A stretch of DNA of 64,000 nt from Bacteroidota bacterium (GCA_016721305.1 JADKIH010000003.1:124001-188000); one strand, 5' to 3'. Positions 36,622 to 45,291 are shown, counted from the first letter of the stretch. The notes: a model not told the origin generated them from the letters alone. A program made the numbers and translations.

Positions 36622-37296
36622 TTGATGAAAAACTGTTTTAACCCGAAGCAATCATATCAGAAAATAAAATTTATGCCTGATCAAACGTATCTCCGGAATT
36701 TACGAAACCCTTCCAAAGAAAACCCCTTACGGATTCTTGCAAGTGCATGTTTATTGGGGCATAAATGTGGTGTAGACGGTGACACTTATGGAGAGTATCC
36801 AAGTGTATTAACGCTGTTAAAATATGACAATGTAAAATTTACTCACTTTTGTCCTGAAGATTTTTCATTCGGTACGCCAAGAGAGATGTGCGACATTCAT
36901 GGGGGCAACGGTCTGGATGTATTGGAAGGCCGGGCGAAAGTACTTACGGCTTCGGGAATTGATTGGACGGCGGGAATGATCAGCGCCTCTGAAAAAATGC
37001 TTGCTCTTGCGAAGGAAAACGAGATCGAATTAGCCATTATGATGGATGTAAGCGCTGCTTGTGGCAATCACGTAATATATGATGGAAATCGTTATGCAGA
37101 TATTAAAAAATATCAAATAGGTATGGGTGTTTGCGGGGCCCAATTACACAGAGCCGGATTCAAAATAATAAGCTGGAGAGAATACGCCTCTTTAGAAATC
37201 TTGTACTCCCGAATTGATCCTACGCACGTAATAGATGTAACGGCAAAAGACTTCAATGAACACGAATGGTATAAAGACTATTTTAAAATCAAGTAG
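36622..37296 (+). CDS. DUF523-family protein
   Basis: 224 residues. 'RILASACLLGHKCGVDGDTYG' near residue 32 is the DUF523 signature (S-A-C-L-L-G-x-x-C), followed by 'FCPEDFSFGTPREMCDIHGG' and 'LAIMMDVSAACGNHVIYDGN...GMGVCGAQLHRAGF'. Conserved Cys residues suggest metal or Fe-S binding. A second in-frame ATG at 36673 (MPDQTYLRN) is an alternative start and fits the family length better. Function unknown. Confidence 0.8.
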   Translation: MMKNCFNPKQSYQKIKFMPDQTYLRNLRNPSKENPLRILASACLLGHKCGVDGDTYGEYPSVLTLLKYDNVKFTHFCPEDFSFGTPREMCDIHGGNGLDVLEGRAKVLTASGIDWTAGMISASEKMLALAKENEIELAIMMDVSAACGNHVIYDGNRYADIKKYQIGMGVCGAQLHRAGFKIISWREYASLEILYSRIDPTHVIDVTAKDFNEHEWYKDYFKIK

Positions 37297-37427
37297 TTTT
37301 CTTCACATAGGGCATTTATTCATTTGGAGATTTTCGGAGGAATCGTTAAATTTCGTGAATACTCGTATACAAACTCCGGCAAAAAAAACCTATACACTTT
37401 AAAAGATCCAAATTGTTATTTAGAAAA

Positions 37428-37910
37428 ATGAAATTTGTAAACCAGCTAAGCACTAACCGAAAAGAAATTCTGACTTACGGAATTTCCATGTTCGCAGTAT
37501 TATTCGTGCTTAAATATTTGGAGGCAAATTTCATTGTCATCAATTATCGCCTCGACTTTTTCATTGGCTCCATTGCGATTCTGTTTACTGTATTAGGGAT
37601 TTGGTTGGCACTTCATCTGGTAAAACCAAAAATAGAGACTCGAATTGTAGAAAAGGAAGTTTACATAGACTCATCTATTGGCACTGAAATCAATCAGGAC
37701 GAAATTGAAAGATTCGGACTCAGCAAGCGTGAGCTAGAGGTATTGAATCTGATGTCGGCCGGCTTGAGTAATGAAGAGATTGCCGAAAAGCTGTTTATCA
37801 GTTTGAACACAGTGAAGACACATTCGTCGAATCTTTTTGTGAAATTAGATGTGAAAAGAAGGACGCAAGCTGTGGAAAAAGGCAGAAGGCTTAATATCAT
37901 CGCTCAGTAA
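37428..37910 (+). CDS. Membrane-anchored LuxR-type response regulator
   Basis: 160 residues from the ATG at 37428. Two membrane helices (about 14-30 and 40-63), a short linker with a charged helix, then a LuxR DNA-binding domain at ~95-155: 'LSKRELEVLNLMSAGLSNEEIAEKLFISLNTVKTHSSNLFVKLDVKRRTQAVEKGRRLNII'. No receiver domain is present. This architecture is seen in Bacteroidota as a membrane-tethered transcription regulator. Confidence 0.85.
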   Translation: MKFVNQLSTNRKEILTYGISMFAVLFVLKYLEANFIVINYRLDFFIGSIAILFTVLGIWLALHLVKPKIETRIVEKEVYIDSSIGTEINQDEIERFGLSKRELEVLNLMSAGLSNEEIAEKLFISLNTVKTHSSNLFVKLDVKRRTQAVEKGRRLNIIAQ

Positions 37911-37944
37911 TTTTGCAATATTCCCTATCAATTATATTAATAGA

Positions 37945-38320
37945 ATGCGCCCCGGGGGCCGGGGGCTCCGGTGACGTTCTATCATTAAGTCTGCAAATTG
38001 TTGTCTCATAAAATCGTTGGCGACACCTGGTAAGAGTTTCCGCACTTTTGCATATTAACTCTTACTAGCGAAGAGGAATTAGAATTCGGATAAACCGTTC
38101 GATTTAGAAACTCCCCGGCTCCTGCCAGGTAAAAGTTTTCCGTTCCTCTCTTGTTTGAAAATTTGTCATACCCGGCAGCAACTACCAATCAACAATCCCT
38201 TTGTTTTAAAAAAAGCGTTGCTTACGCCAGGCAAGAGTCCCTCCCGTTCCACTCTTGCATGGCAATTCGCCGAAGCGAACAGCAACATTAAATAAACAAA
38301 GGACCCTTTTTAAAACGAAA
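37945..38320. repeat. Non-coding region with three hairpin-forming 'ccaggtaagagt' repeats
   Basis: Copy 1: ggtaagagtt (38029-38038) pairs with aactcttac (38057-38065). Copy 2: gccaggtaaaagttttccgt (38124-38143), weaker arm. Copy 3: ccaggcaagagt (38227-38238) pairs with actcttgc (38251-38258). Copies 2 and 3 share 'ccgttcc' in the loop. Copy 3 is nested inside an outer pair ccctttgttt (38208-38217) / aaacaaaggaccc (38296-38307). Upstream, a GC-rich block cgccccgggggccgggggct lies inside atagaa/ttctat (37950-37982). No open frame looks coding. Confidence 0.55.
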
Positions 38321-38929
38321 ATTCTAACTCCATAAATGCAGGTTCTTTTATTGGCATAAATATTTCCCGCAGACATCGTAGAAATGTTTGAGGTTTTTTC
38401 CCACGGAAAGCACGGAAATTTTCACGGAAAAGCACGGAAAGGTAATGCGAAGAATCTTGAGGTCTTCTTGTGAAACTTGTGATCTTGCCTGCCCGCTGTG
38501 GCGGGTGTTGAAATTAAATACCGGCACACAGCAGTATTATTTTGTGCAGACGCGACCCGGAGGATCGCACAATTGTTGACAGCCGGTTTAACGGAAAGAA
38601 GGACTCGGAGAATCGTACGTTAGGCAAGGCTTGTCTAATACTATTAAGAAAGGAGCTTTGGGTTTGTCTTTCATTCATAATTCCTAGCGACAGGCTTAAA
38701 TCAATTCCCCTTCTCAGAAAGTCTGCCCCTCAACTGACATTCTCACAAAATCTATTATTTTTACAGCGAGCGATTTTTGTGTACCGGTACAGTTGCTTTT
38801 CCGGATTCAGGTGCCGAACAACTATAAATTCATGGAAAATATTAAGCTTTTGCAAAAATCACCCGAAAGTATGAAGTCAAATGCAGGTACAGGAGCTATG
38901 TTCGCAGGCTAACAATTAAACCAAAAACA
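38321..38929. other. Intergenic, CACGGAAA word repeat and no supported gene
   Basis: 38368-38440 carries words cacggaaa (ccacggaaagcacggaaatt), analogous to the CGCAGAAA family. 38455-38510 has diverged CTTGTG words and a small palindrome tgcccgctgtggcggg. The longest open frames (38388, 38542) have repeat-derived or unlikely composition. A 26-codon frame ends at 38912 just before the DUF4199 gene but has no support. Confidence 0.45.
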
Positions 38930-39493
38930 ATGAAAAGAAACATTATAGTATTCGGAGCAATTTCAGGCCTTATCATCAGCACCTTTATGGGGATTTCCAT
39001 GGCGATGATGTCATGCGGAAGCGGTGATGCCGATGGCGGATTAGGAAGCATGATTGTCGGCTTTAGCGCCATGGCCGTTGCGTTTTCCTTCATTTTTGTG
39101 GGCATAAAGAATTTCCGCGACAAGAAAAACGGAGGCGTGATTACTTTTGGCAAAGCTTTCTACATGGGCTGTATGATTAGTCTGATCGCATCAACCATGT
39201 ATGTCCTTACCTGGGCAGTGGAGTTCCATTACTTCATGCCTGACTTCATTGACAAATATTCTGAAATACAAATTAAGCAAATGCGGGAAAGCGGTTTGTC
39301 GGGAGCAGCTCTTGATGAAGCCATTAAAGGTATCGAAACCGCCAAATACAATTATAAGAACAGTCCGCTACATTTTGCTTTGTACACTTATATGGAGATT
39401 CTTCCTGTGGGAGTAATCATAACGTTAATCAGTTCATTAATTCTTAAAAGAAAAACAGCAGTCACCTTAGACACAGAACTTTTGAAGTCATGA
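38930..39493 (+). CDS. DUF4199-family membrane protein
   Basis: 187 residues with four membrane helices. The family pattern is 'GAISGLIISTFMG', 'GFSAMAVAFSFIFVGIKNFRDKKNGGVITFGKAFYMGCMISLIASTMYVLTWAVEF', a long helical linker 'MPDFIDKYSEIQIKQMRESGLSGAALDEAIKGIET' and 'HFALYTYMEILPVGVIITLISSLIL'. DUF4199 proteins are common in Bacteroidota and of unknown function. Its TGA overlaps the ATG of the next gene (TCATGA at 39488-39493), suggesting translational coupling. Confidence 0.88.
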   Translation: MKRNIIVFGAISGLIISTFMGISMAMMSCGSGDADGGLGSMIVGFSAMAVAFSFIFVGIKNFRDKKNGGVITFGKAFYMGCMISLIASTMYVLTWAVEFHYFMPDFIDKYSEIQIKQMRESGLSGAALDEAIKGIETAKYNYKNSPLHFALYTYMEILPVGVIITLISSLILKRKTAVTLDTELLKS

Positions 39494-39968
39494 AAAAACA
39501 CTAGTATTTGCCCTTTTAATCGCGACATCCTTTTCCTTCGGCTTTGCCATTAACTCAATACTCACATCACAAAACAAAGACACATCACAAATGAAAAAAG
39601 TAACAGGCATCGGTGGGATCTTTTTCAAATGCAAAGACCCGAAAGCAATGACAGAGTGGTATCAAAAACATTTGGGCTTAAATACGAATCCTTACGGTGC
39701 AAGCTTCGAATGGTATGAAGAGCCCGATAGCACAAAAAAAGCCCAAACACAATGGACGCCATTTGCTGAAACGACGAAGTACTTTGCTCCTTCGACAAAA
39801 GATTTCATGATTAATTACAGAGTGGAAAATCTGGAAGCGCTTGTTGAAGAATTGACGAAAGAAGGTGTAACGATTGTCGACAAAATCGAATCGTACGATT
39901 ATGGTAAGTTTGTTCATATACTCGACGCAGAGGGGAATAAGATTGAGCTGTGGGAGCCGAAGGATTGA
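39490..39968 (+). pseudogene. Exported VOC-superfamily (glyoxalase-like) protein, frameshifted at A6
   Basis: The 39591-39968 frame encodes a complete VOC domain: 'GIGGIFFKCKDPKAMTEWYQKHLGLNTNPYGASFEWYEE', 'FMINYRVENLEALVEELTKEGVTIVDKIESYDYGKFVHILDAEGNKIELWEP'. Just upstream, ATG at 39490 followed by A6 (39493-39498) gives a stop. One more A opens KKTLVFALLIATSFSFGFAINSILTSQNKDTSQ in frame with the domain, i.e. a signal or anchor peptide. The intact gene would overlap the DUF4199 stop by 4 bp. Read as it stands, translation could still begin at 39591. Confidence 0.7.
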
Positions 39969-40059
39969 ATGTCTAAATCATCTATTGCCGCTTGTTGTTT
40001 CAACATCGGATTGCAAAGTATATAAAATTCTAAAGTTCGTTCCCAAAATTCCGGTTTAA

Positions 40060-40839
40060 ATGAATACCAATAAAATTTCAGGCTACGCTCCGGTTAACGG
40101 ATTAAAAATGTATTATGAAATTCATGGCGACGGAATGCCGGTGGTTTTGATTCATGGTGGCGGTTCTACCTTGGAAACAACATTTGGAAATGTGTTGAAT
40201 GATTTTGCAAAGCATCATAAAGTAATTGCCGTTGAAATGCAGGCACATGGTCATACTGCTGACATTGATCGCCCTTTGAGTTTCAAGCAAGATGCCGATG
40301 ATATTGCTGCATTGCTTCAGTATCTAAAAATTGAAAAGGCCAATCTTTTCGGTTTTAGTAATGGCGCAAGTACAGCATTGAAATTTGCTATTTATCATCC
40401 GCAAATGACAAATAAAATTGTTGTTGCTTCAACCTTTATTAAAAAGACCGGAGCTCCTGATTGGTTTTGGGATATGATGTCAAATCCTTCATTCGAACAA
40501 ATGCCACAACCATATAAAGATGCATTCTTAAAAATCAATCCTGATCCGAATGCTCTTTATCGAATGTACGAAAGAGACCTTGCGAGAATGCAATCATTTC
40601 CTGAAATTTCTGACGAAGAAATTAAAACAATTTCTGCACCGACATACATCATCATCGGCGACAGAGATATTGTTACACCTGAGCATGCGGTAGAGATGCA
40701 TCGTCTCATTTCAAATTCGCGTCTGGCCATTCTTCCCGGTGGACATGGAGATTATATTGGAGAGTTGGCAACACCAAAAGATGATGTTCAGATTGAGGGA
40801 ACAGTATCGATGATTAACAAATTTCTCTTGGAACAATAG
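40060..40839 (+). CDS. Alpha/beta hydrolase
   Basis: 259 residues, cytosolic. Oxyanion HGGG at residues 32-35, nucleophile elbow GFSNG with S100, acid in 'IIIGDRDIVTPEHAVEM' and catalytic His in 'PGGHGDY' (~229). A typical small esterase/lactonase/haloperoxidase-like fold with no substrate evidence. The 60-residue frame preceding it (39874) is non-coding. Confidence 0.88.
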   Translation: MNTNKISGYAPVNGLKMYYEIHGDGMPVVLIHGGGSTLETTFGNVLNDFAKHHKVIAVEMQAHGHTADIDRPLSFKQDADDIAALLQYLKIEKANLFGFSNGASTALKFAIYHPQMTNKIVVASTFIKKTGAPDWFWDMMSNPSFEQMPQPYKDAFLKINPDPNALYRMYERDLARMQSFPEISDEEIKTISAPTYIIIGDRDIVTPEHAVEMHRLISNSRLAILPGGHGDYIGELATPKDDVQIEGTVSMINKFLLEQ

Positions 40840-40904
40840 ATTAAGCTCGACTGAGATTCTGTTCCAATTTTCTATTGCATGCAATAATATTGAAAACTCT
40901 CACT

Positions 40905-40955
40905 TGACAGACTTCCATCTGCTAATCAGCTAATCATCACATCAGCTAATTATAA
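40905..40955. repeat. Single 'tcagctaatca' word tract
   Basis: ctgctaatcagctaatcatc then acatcagctaattata, ending near the CvpA stop at 40942. Same word family as 43347-43504 and 46348-46538, here as one arm only and slightly overlapping the end of the gene. Confidence 0.6.
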
Positions 40956-41418
40956 ACGGCATCACCGTCGAAGAAATCTTTAGAAGAGGGTAATACATTC
41001 GCGAGCTTGCCCTCTGATCATGAGTTAAGATGTTTGTTTTATTGATAAAAAATAACAGCAAAGAAATCACTAACGCATATTTCATTCCACCGAAAATGGC
41101 GCCGGCAACCTTATTGAATGGACCAAGCGCAACGATATCTGCCAAGCCTGAGAGAAGCTTGGCGATAAACCATGCCGCAATACTTACTCCAAGCCAGACG
41201 ATGAAGTATGAAATGTAACGAAGGTGTTCAGGATTCGCGTGAAAATGTTTTGATAAAAATCCGGCAACGATGCCCGCAAGTTTGAAGCCAAGGAAGTAGC
41301 AAACGAGTAATGCCCCAAGCATCGCCAATTCATAAATAAATCCTCTCATGAATCCGCGAATCATTCCGAAGAGAATGAGAACGGCAAGCGTAATATCGAT
41401 GGCGTTGAGCATGCTCAA
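40942..41418 (-). CDS. CvpA-family membrane protein
   Basis: 158 residues, four membrane helices. 'LNAIDITLAVLILFGMIRGFMRGFIYELAMLGALLVCYFLGFKLAG' is the CvpA N-terminus, with 'FIVWLGVSIAAWFIAKLLSGLADIVALGPFNKVAGAIFGGMKYALVISLLLFFINK' following. CvpA proteins are linked to colicin V production and to envelope integrity/purF in E. coli. Here the start overlaps the preceding TerB-DnaJ gene by 4 bp (ATGA), and a purF gene lies 5 kb away. Confidence 0.87.
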   Translation of the reverse strand: MSMLNAIDITLAVLILFGMIRGFMRGFIYELAMLGALLVCYFLGFKLAGIVAGFLSKHFHANPEHLRYISYFIVWLGVSIAAWFIAKLLSGLADIVALGPFNKVAGAIFGGMKYALVISLLLFFINKTNILTHDQRASSRMYYPLLKISSTVMPFIIS

Positions 41419-42143
41419 TTGATACCTCTTTCTTTACGAATGTTAGTGTACGCTTCGTTGATCTTCTTGAATTTTTCCTGCGCGTCTTTCTGATATTCCG
41501 GTCCGAGGTGATGAACTTTGTCGGGGTGATATTTCAGCGCCATCTTGCGATAAGCTTTCTTTACTTCTTCATCAGTCGCCGTTTTTTCAATTTCCAAAAT
41601 CGTGTACGAAGCATTTGTATCGTGCGAGAACATCGCTTTGATACTTTCGTAATCGGCAGTTCCTACTCCGATGAGATGACTGATCTGCTCGATTACGGTG
41701 AGTTCTTCTACACCAAGTGCTCCGTCGGATGTTGCCAATCCGAACAATAAATGCACGAGCTGTAAGCGTGACGGCGGATCAACATGCTGACGAATCTGAT
41801 TACAAACTTGAGCAAGCGAAAAATCTTGTTTAAGAATTTCTCGGAAGAGCAGCATTCGTTCTTGTGTATGTGCTTCACCAAACTGACGGGAGAAAAAACT
41901 GCGAACGAATTCAAGCTCTGAGCGCATGATCTTACGATCGGCTTTCATCACTGCTGCGCAAAGCACAAGTAATGCGGCACTGAAATCATTCGGCAAAAAG
42001 CCCGGAGGTGTGGCTCCGCTGCCTGCTTTAAATTTTACTTCGCCTTCGGTAACTGAACCCAATGCAAAGCCAATGATCCCTCCTATCGGACCGCCAAAGG
42101 CCCAACCGAGTCCACCGAAAATCCATTTATTCCAACTTGACAT
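41415..42143 (-). CDS. DjlA-like protein: TerB-type domain plus C-terminal J domain
   Basis: 242 residues. N-terminal glycine-rich segment (IFGGLGWAFGGPIGGIIGFALGS) resembling the DjlA membrane anchor. Residues ~55-165 form a TerB-like helical domain (CAAVMKADRKIMRSELEFVRSFF ... LFGLATSDGALGVEELTVIEQIS). The last ~65 residues are a DnaJ domain with 'ATDEEVKKAYRKMALKYHPDKV' containing HPD. It probably recruits DnaK to the membrane. Same strand as and overlapping cvpA. Confidence 0.9.
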   Translation of the reverse strand: MSSWNKWIFGGLGWAFGGPIGGIIGFALGSVTEGEVKFKAGSGATPPGFLPNDFSAALLVLCAAVMKADRKIMRSELEFVRSFFSRQFGEAHTQERMLLFREILKQDFSLAQVCNQIRQHVDPPSRLQLVHLLFGLATSDGALGVEELTVIEQISHLIGVGTADYESIKAMFSHDTNASYTILEIEKTATDEEVKKAYRKMALKYHPDKVHHLGPEYQKDAQEKFKKINEAYTNIRKERGIN

Positions 42144-42188
42144 TTTTCTATCTAAAATTACTATCCGAAAGTATTGACAACGGTCTTG

Positions 42189-43328
42189 CTACGGCAATGA
42201 ACACTCGCATGAATCCTGCTTTAAGATATCACGTATTATCTGCATAGTAACGATATCCAGCGTCGGCATATTTTTCTCGACTACTTTTCCGTCCTCTTTA
42301 TCTTTCAATCCTTTATTGATCACCATTTCGGCAATCATCGCGCTGAGCTTCCTCCGCTCGTATTTTTTGTAAATGATGTACGATTTTAATTGTTCGTTTG
42401 TCATCTTCCGACAACTGTCGTTCATCGTCTTCCGATCAACTTTCATGAAGTCGACGGGATTTTTGTAATAAAGATCGACCAAATCCCATGAAGAATTTTT
42501 CTTCTGATAATCGTCGGAGATTTTATACAAGGAACGGAAACGATATCCTTCGGTATTGGTGATGTAGACATGATTATCTTCGTCCTGCACACGTTTCAGT
42601 CGCAACTTACCTTCCTGTCCGTAAGGCAAGTACGTCGTATTGAATTTACGATTCAAAGCACGGAAGCGAGTAAGGTCAAATCCATTGAGTCGATCGAAGT
42701 AACGATTACGAATACTGATGGTCGAAATTTTCCCGTGTCCTTTCTCGGCAATTTTCTGCCAACCGCGAATGGCTTTTTTCTCGCCGGGAACGGTACAGTA
42801 CACGGTGTTTACGATAATGTTTTGGGCAACGATTTTGTCCATTACCAAATCAATATCCTGTCCGCCAGTTGTCACATCTCCATTACCAACGAGAAAAATC
42901 ATTTTCACCGCATCGGGTGATTTAGACCACGAAATTTTTTTGAGACAAGTATTCAAGGCAGCACCTACGTACTGATCCCCTTTTTCGATTCGCGAAGGAA
43001 TTTTAAAAAGCAGTGCCGACAATTTTTCGAAATCGGTACTGAGATCTTTGATCACGCGCGAATATCCGTTTTGCTTTCCATAACTGAATCGTGCATACGT
43101 CACCACCGCAATACGGTAATTCGGTTGCGGATTGCAATTCGAAAAGAAATACCAATAATCCCAAATGTGATTCCGAAGATGGTCGACGAGTCCGTTAGAA
43201 CTCGAGCTCAAATCCATGCAAATGACGATATCTACATCACGCCCCGTCTTCTGCTGCGCCGACATTCGCATCGAGAAAGCAAGAAGGAGGATTAGGAGGA
43301 AGGAAAGTTTTAGTGGTGGGTGGGACAC
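42189..43328 (-). CDS. Exported von Willebrand factor A (VWA) domain protein
   Basis: 379 residues if started at the GTG 43326-43328, which lies 6 nt after a -7 box TACCTTTG; the frame is also open from a TTG at 43337, inside that box. Signal peptide ~1-24 (LSFLLILLLAFSMRMSAQQ). The VWA domain starts 'DVDIVICMDLSSSSNGLVDHL' with the MIDAS D-x-S-x-S, then 'RIAVVTYARFSYG' and 'MIFLVGNGDVTTGGQDID'. The C-terminal third (YKISDDYQKKNSSW...) is unassigned. It probably binds a divalent ion and partner proteins in the periplasm. Confidence 0.85.
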   Translation of the reverse strand: MSHPPLKLSFLLILLLAFSMRMSAQQKTGRDVDIVICMDLSSSSNGLVDHLRNHIWDYWYFFSNCNPQPNYRIAVVTYARFSYGKQNGYSRVIKDLSTDFEKLSALLFKIPSRIEKGDQYVGAALNTCLKKISWSKSPDAVKMIFLVGNGDVTTGGQDIDLVMDKIVAQNIIVNTVYCTVPGEKKAIRGWQKIAEKGHGKISTISIRNRYFDRLNGFDLTRFRALNRKFNTTYLPYGQEGKLRLKRVQDEDNHVYITNTEGYRFRSLYKISDDYQKKNSSWDLVDLYYKNPVDFMKVDRKTMNDSCRKMTNEQLKSYIIYKKYERRKLSAMIAEMVINKGLKDKEDGKVVEKNMPTLDIVTMQIIRDILKQDSCECSLP

Positions 43329-43334
43329 GGGGGG

Positions 43335-43342
43335 CAAAGGTA
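43335..43342 (-). promoter_or_regulatory. -7 box TACCTTTG, 6 nt upstream of the GTG start of the VWA gene
   Basis: Minus strand: TACCTTTG, CCCCCC, GTG. It supports GTG at 43328 as start. The repeat element 43347-43504 begins 4 bp beyond. The context ctaattcccta(c/t)ctttg is the same as at purF. Confidence 0.55.
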
Positions 43343-43346
43343 GGGA

Positions 43347-43504
43347 ATTAGCTGATTTGCTGATTAGCTAATTAACTGATGAGTTAGTGTAAGTAACTAG
43401 TTGCCACAGCCGCAATTGGCTAATCAGCTAATTAACAAATAGACACGTCTTACAAAGCTTCCACAAAATTAGCTAATCAGCTAATCAGCTAATTAGCTAA
43501 TTTA
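43347..43504. repeat. 'attagctgatt' word element with inverted arms
   Basis: Left arm aattagctgatttgctgatt, agctaattaactgat then gttagtgtaagtaactagttg. Right arm aaattagctaatcagctaat and cagctaattagctaattt. A middle word tract (ggctaatcagctaattaac) lies at 43418-43436. Fills the space between two divergent starts: 4 bp to the VWA -7 box and 5 bp to the GTG at 43510. Confidence 0.75.
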
Positions 43505-43509
43505 GCCCC

Positions 43510-43866
43510 GTGGACACAAAAGACATCGCCCTCCTAAAAGCCAAATGGGAGCAGTTAGGTAAGAGGCTGGCAGATCAGTTTGGGGAGGAGCCGGATGTGC
43601 AGGCTTTGTTGTTTTTGATTGGAGTACAGGAGTTGGGCCGGGGGCCTGCGACTTATACGAAAGATGAAAAGCAGGACTTGATGCACATTGCGGTTTGTAA
43701 GTTGTTAAGTCAGTATGGCTACTACAAACTCGACGGACTCGACGAAGAAGGGTGGCCTCATTGGTCGCTGATAAATAAGCTGCCTCCGCTCACTTTGAAG
43801 GAGCAAGATTTGCTTTTGAAGCAAGCCATTATTGCCTACTTCGACGAAGAAGTTGATAAGCAATAA
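43510..43866 (+). CDS. Conserved hypothetical protein
   Basis: 118 residues from a GTG start. Soluble, acidic, with 'VQALLFLIGVQELGRGPATYTKDEKQDLMHIAVCKLLSQYGYYKLDGLDEEGWPHWSLINKLPPLTLKEQDLLLKQAIIAYF'. I recognise it as a widespread Bacteroidota hypothetical protein but know no function. A one-mismatch -7 box TAATTTAG lies 4 nt upstream at 43498-43505, inside the end of the repeat element. Confidence 0.7.
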   Translation: MDTKDIALLKAKWEQLGKRLADQFGEEPDVQALLFLIGVQELGRGPATYTKDEKQDLMHIAVCKLLSQYGYYKLDGLDEEGWPHWSLINKLPPLTLKEQDLLLKQAIIAYFDEEVDKQ

Positions 43867-43943
43867 CAGTCCAAAAGACGATTAAACGGCTCGTTTAACA
43901 ATCAAAAATCAGGTTTTTCGGTAAAATGATGGTATAAAACCTC

Positions 43944-44309
43944 TTAGAGGTGAACCGTTTGAGCTACGGTTTCGTGCTCTTTCAGGCGGACAACGGCGCG
44001 GCCGGTGTCGGCGTTATGGATGGCCTGAACGTTCAGATAAGCTTCGAGAGTGAATTCGAATTCGGCCTTTCCGGCTGCGTCGCTGAGCTTGGTAACACGC
44101 ACGCTCGATTGCACACCGTTGTTGTTGTTCACAGCCGTATCTTACCAGAGAGTAACAGAAGCGCCGGAGATAGCACGACCGGTAGAATCGATCACGCTAA
44201 TGACAGCAATGGTTGGTCCCGTCTTTTTGCAGGCAAAAAAACTTGTAGCGAAAATGGCTGCTACTATGATCCATCCTGCATTTAGCACACGTCGCTTTTC
44301 TGAATTCAT
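43944..44309 (-). pseudogene. Lipoprotein with Ig-like/carboxypeptidase-regulatory domain, in-frame stop
   Basis: ATG at 44309 opens MNSEKRRVLNAGWIIVAAIF, ATSFFAC (lipobox) KKTGPTIAVISVIDSTGRAISGASVTLW, then TAA at 44144-44142. The same frame continues without further interruption: DTAVNNNNGVQSSVRVTKLSDAAGKAEFEFTLEAYLNVQAIHNADTGRAVVRLKEHETVAQTVHL to 43944. The two halves make one CNA-B/CarboxypepD_reg-like domain (S-V-T-L ... T-D-A-x-G-K-A-x-F). A single substitution (for example CAA to TAA) explains it: nonsense mutation or base-call error. The intact length is 121 residues. Confidence 0.7.
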
Positions 44310-44365
44310 TTGATTTTGGTTAATATTGTCGTCGCTGAACTTGACTCAGACAAAAATAAGATAAA

Positions 44366-45142
44366 ATGAAGAAAAGAAGCATGTTTTTTTCGCTAAATAA
44401 TCTCACTTGGTCCTCATTTTTAGGCCAAAAGACCGATTTTCTGCGTCATTCTACAATTATGCTCGGCTTGTTCGCAGCATTATTCAGCACTTCGTGCAAG
44501 GCTCCGCAAGCAGCTTCTGCATCAAAATCCGGCGGAGCTGTCGACATTAAAGACACAACGGTGGAACACGTCGTTCTGATTCATACCGACTATGGCGATA
44601 TGAAAGTGAAGCTTTACAATGCAACACCGAAGCATCGCGACAATTTCCTGAAGCTCGTATCAGAACATTTTTACGATTCACTCCTCTTCCATCGCGTGAT
44701 CAAGAACTTTATGATTCAGGGTGGAGATCCGCAATCGAAGAATGCTCCTGCAGGACAAATGCTCGGAATGGGCGATGTCGGCTATACAATTCCGGCAGAA
44801 TTTGTTGATACTCTCTTCCACAAGAAAGGCGCTCTCTGCGCAGCACGTACTGAGAACCCGGCGAAAGCATCGAGTGGTTGTCAGTTCTACATCGTACAAG
44901 GACAAACGATGAGCAGCCAGCAAGTCAACATGCTTGAAACTCAACGCGGCATCAAACTCAACGACAAACAAAAAGAAATTTATACAACTGTAGGCGGAAC
45001 GCCACATCTCGATCATAACTACACTGTGTTTGGCGAAGTAATCGAAGGCCTCGATGTTATCGATAAGATCGCAGCCGTCCAAACCGAAAAAGGCGACAGA
45101 CCGAAGGTCGATGTGCGGATGACGATGACGGTTGTGAAATAG
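44366..45142 (+). CDS. Lipoprotein cyclophilin-type peptidyl-prolyl cis-trans isomerase
   Basis: 258 residues. Leader with lipobox (FAALFSTSC, Cys near 44). The cyclophilin domain starts 'VVLIHTDYGDMKVKLYNATPKHRDNFLKLVSEHFYDSLLFHRVIKNFMIQGGDPQSKN' and includes catalytic FHRVI-x-x-F-M-I-Q-G-G-D. It continues 'GALCAARTENPAKASSGCQFYIVQG' and 'DHNYTVFGEVIEGLDVIDKI'. An insertion near residues 190-215 (QVNMLETQRGIKLNDKQKEIYTTVGG) is common in Bacteroidota. It helps fold exported proteins. Word repeat starts immediately after its stop. Confidence 0.93.
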   Translation: MKKRSMFFSLNNLTWSSFLGQKTDFLRHSTIMLGLFAALFSTSCKAPQAASASKSGGAVDIKDTTVEHVVLIHTDYGDMKVKLYNATPKHRDNFLKLVSEHFYDSLLFHRVIKNFMIQGGDPQSKNAPAGQMLGMGDVGYTIPAEFVDTLFHKKGALCAARTENPAKASSGCQFYIVQGQTMSSQQVNMLETQRGIKLNDKQKEIYTTVGGTPHLDHNYTVFGEVIEGLDVIDKIAAVQTEKGDRPKVDVRMTMTVVK

Positions 45143-45291
45143 CGGGTTCCGAGTTACGAGTTACGAGTTACGAGTTGCGAGTTGCGAGTTGCGGGTTGCG
45201 GGTTGCGAGTTGCGGGTTGCGAGTTGCGAGTTGCGAAACAGCTCCTAACTAACAGTCAACTTACTACTTACTAATTACTAATTACTAATTT
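45143..45291. repeat. 'gagttgc/gagttac' and 'ttactacttac' word tracts
   Basis: 45143-45235: about a dozen 7-nt words gagttac, gagttgc, gggttgc in tandem. 45243-45291: ctaactaacagtcaacttac, tacttactaattactaatta. The first tract is the reverse complement type of 54399-54438, the second of 53301-53340. Fills the gap between the cyclophilin stop (0 bp) and pheS (18 bp). Confidence 0.8.

Noticed and set aside
38542..38874. 110-codon open frame in the 38-39 kb gap
   Set aside because: Cys/Arg/Ser-rich without domain-like pattern; overlaps repeat-derived sequence upstream.
44142..44144. TAA recoded as an amino acid
   Set aside because: All housekeeping genes here end with TAA, TAG or TGA normally, so an altered code is not supported.
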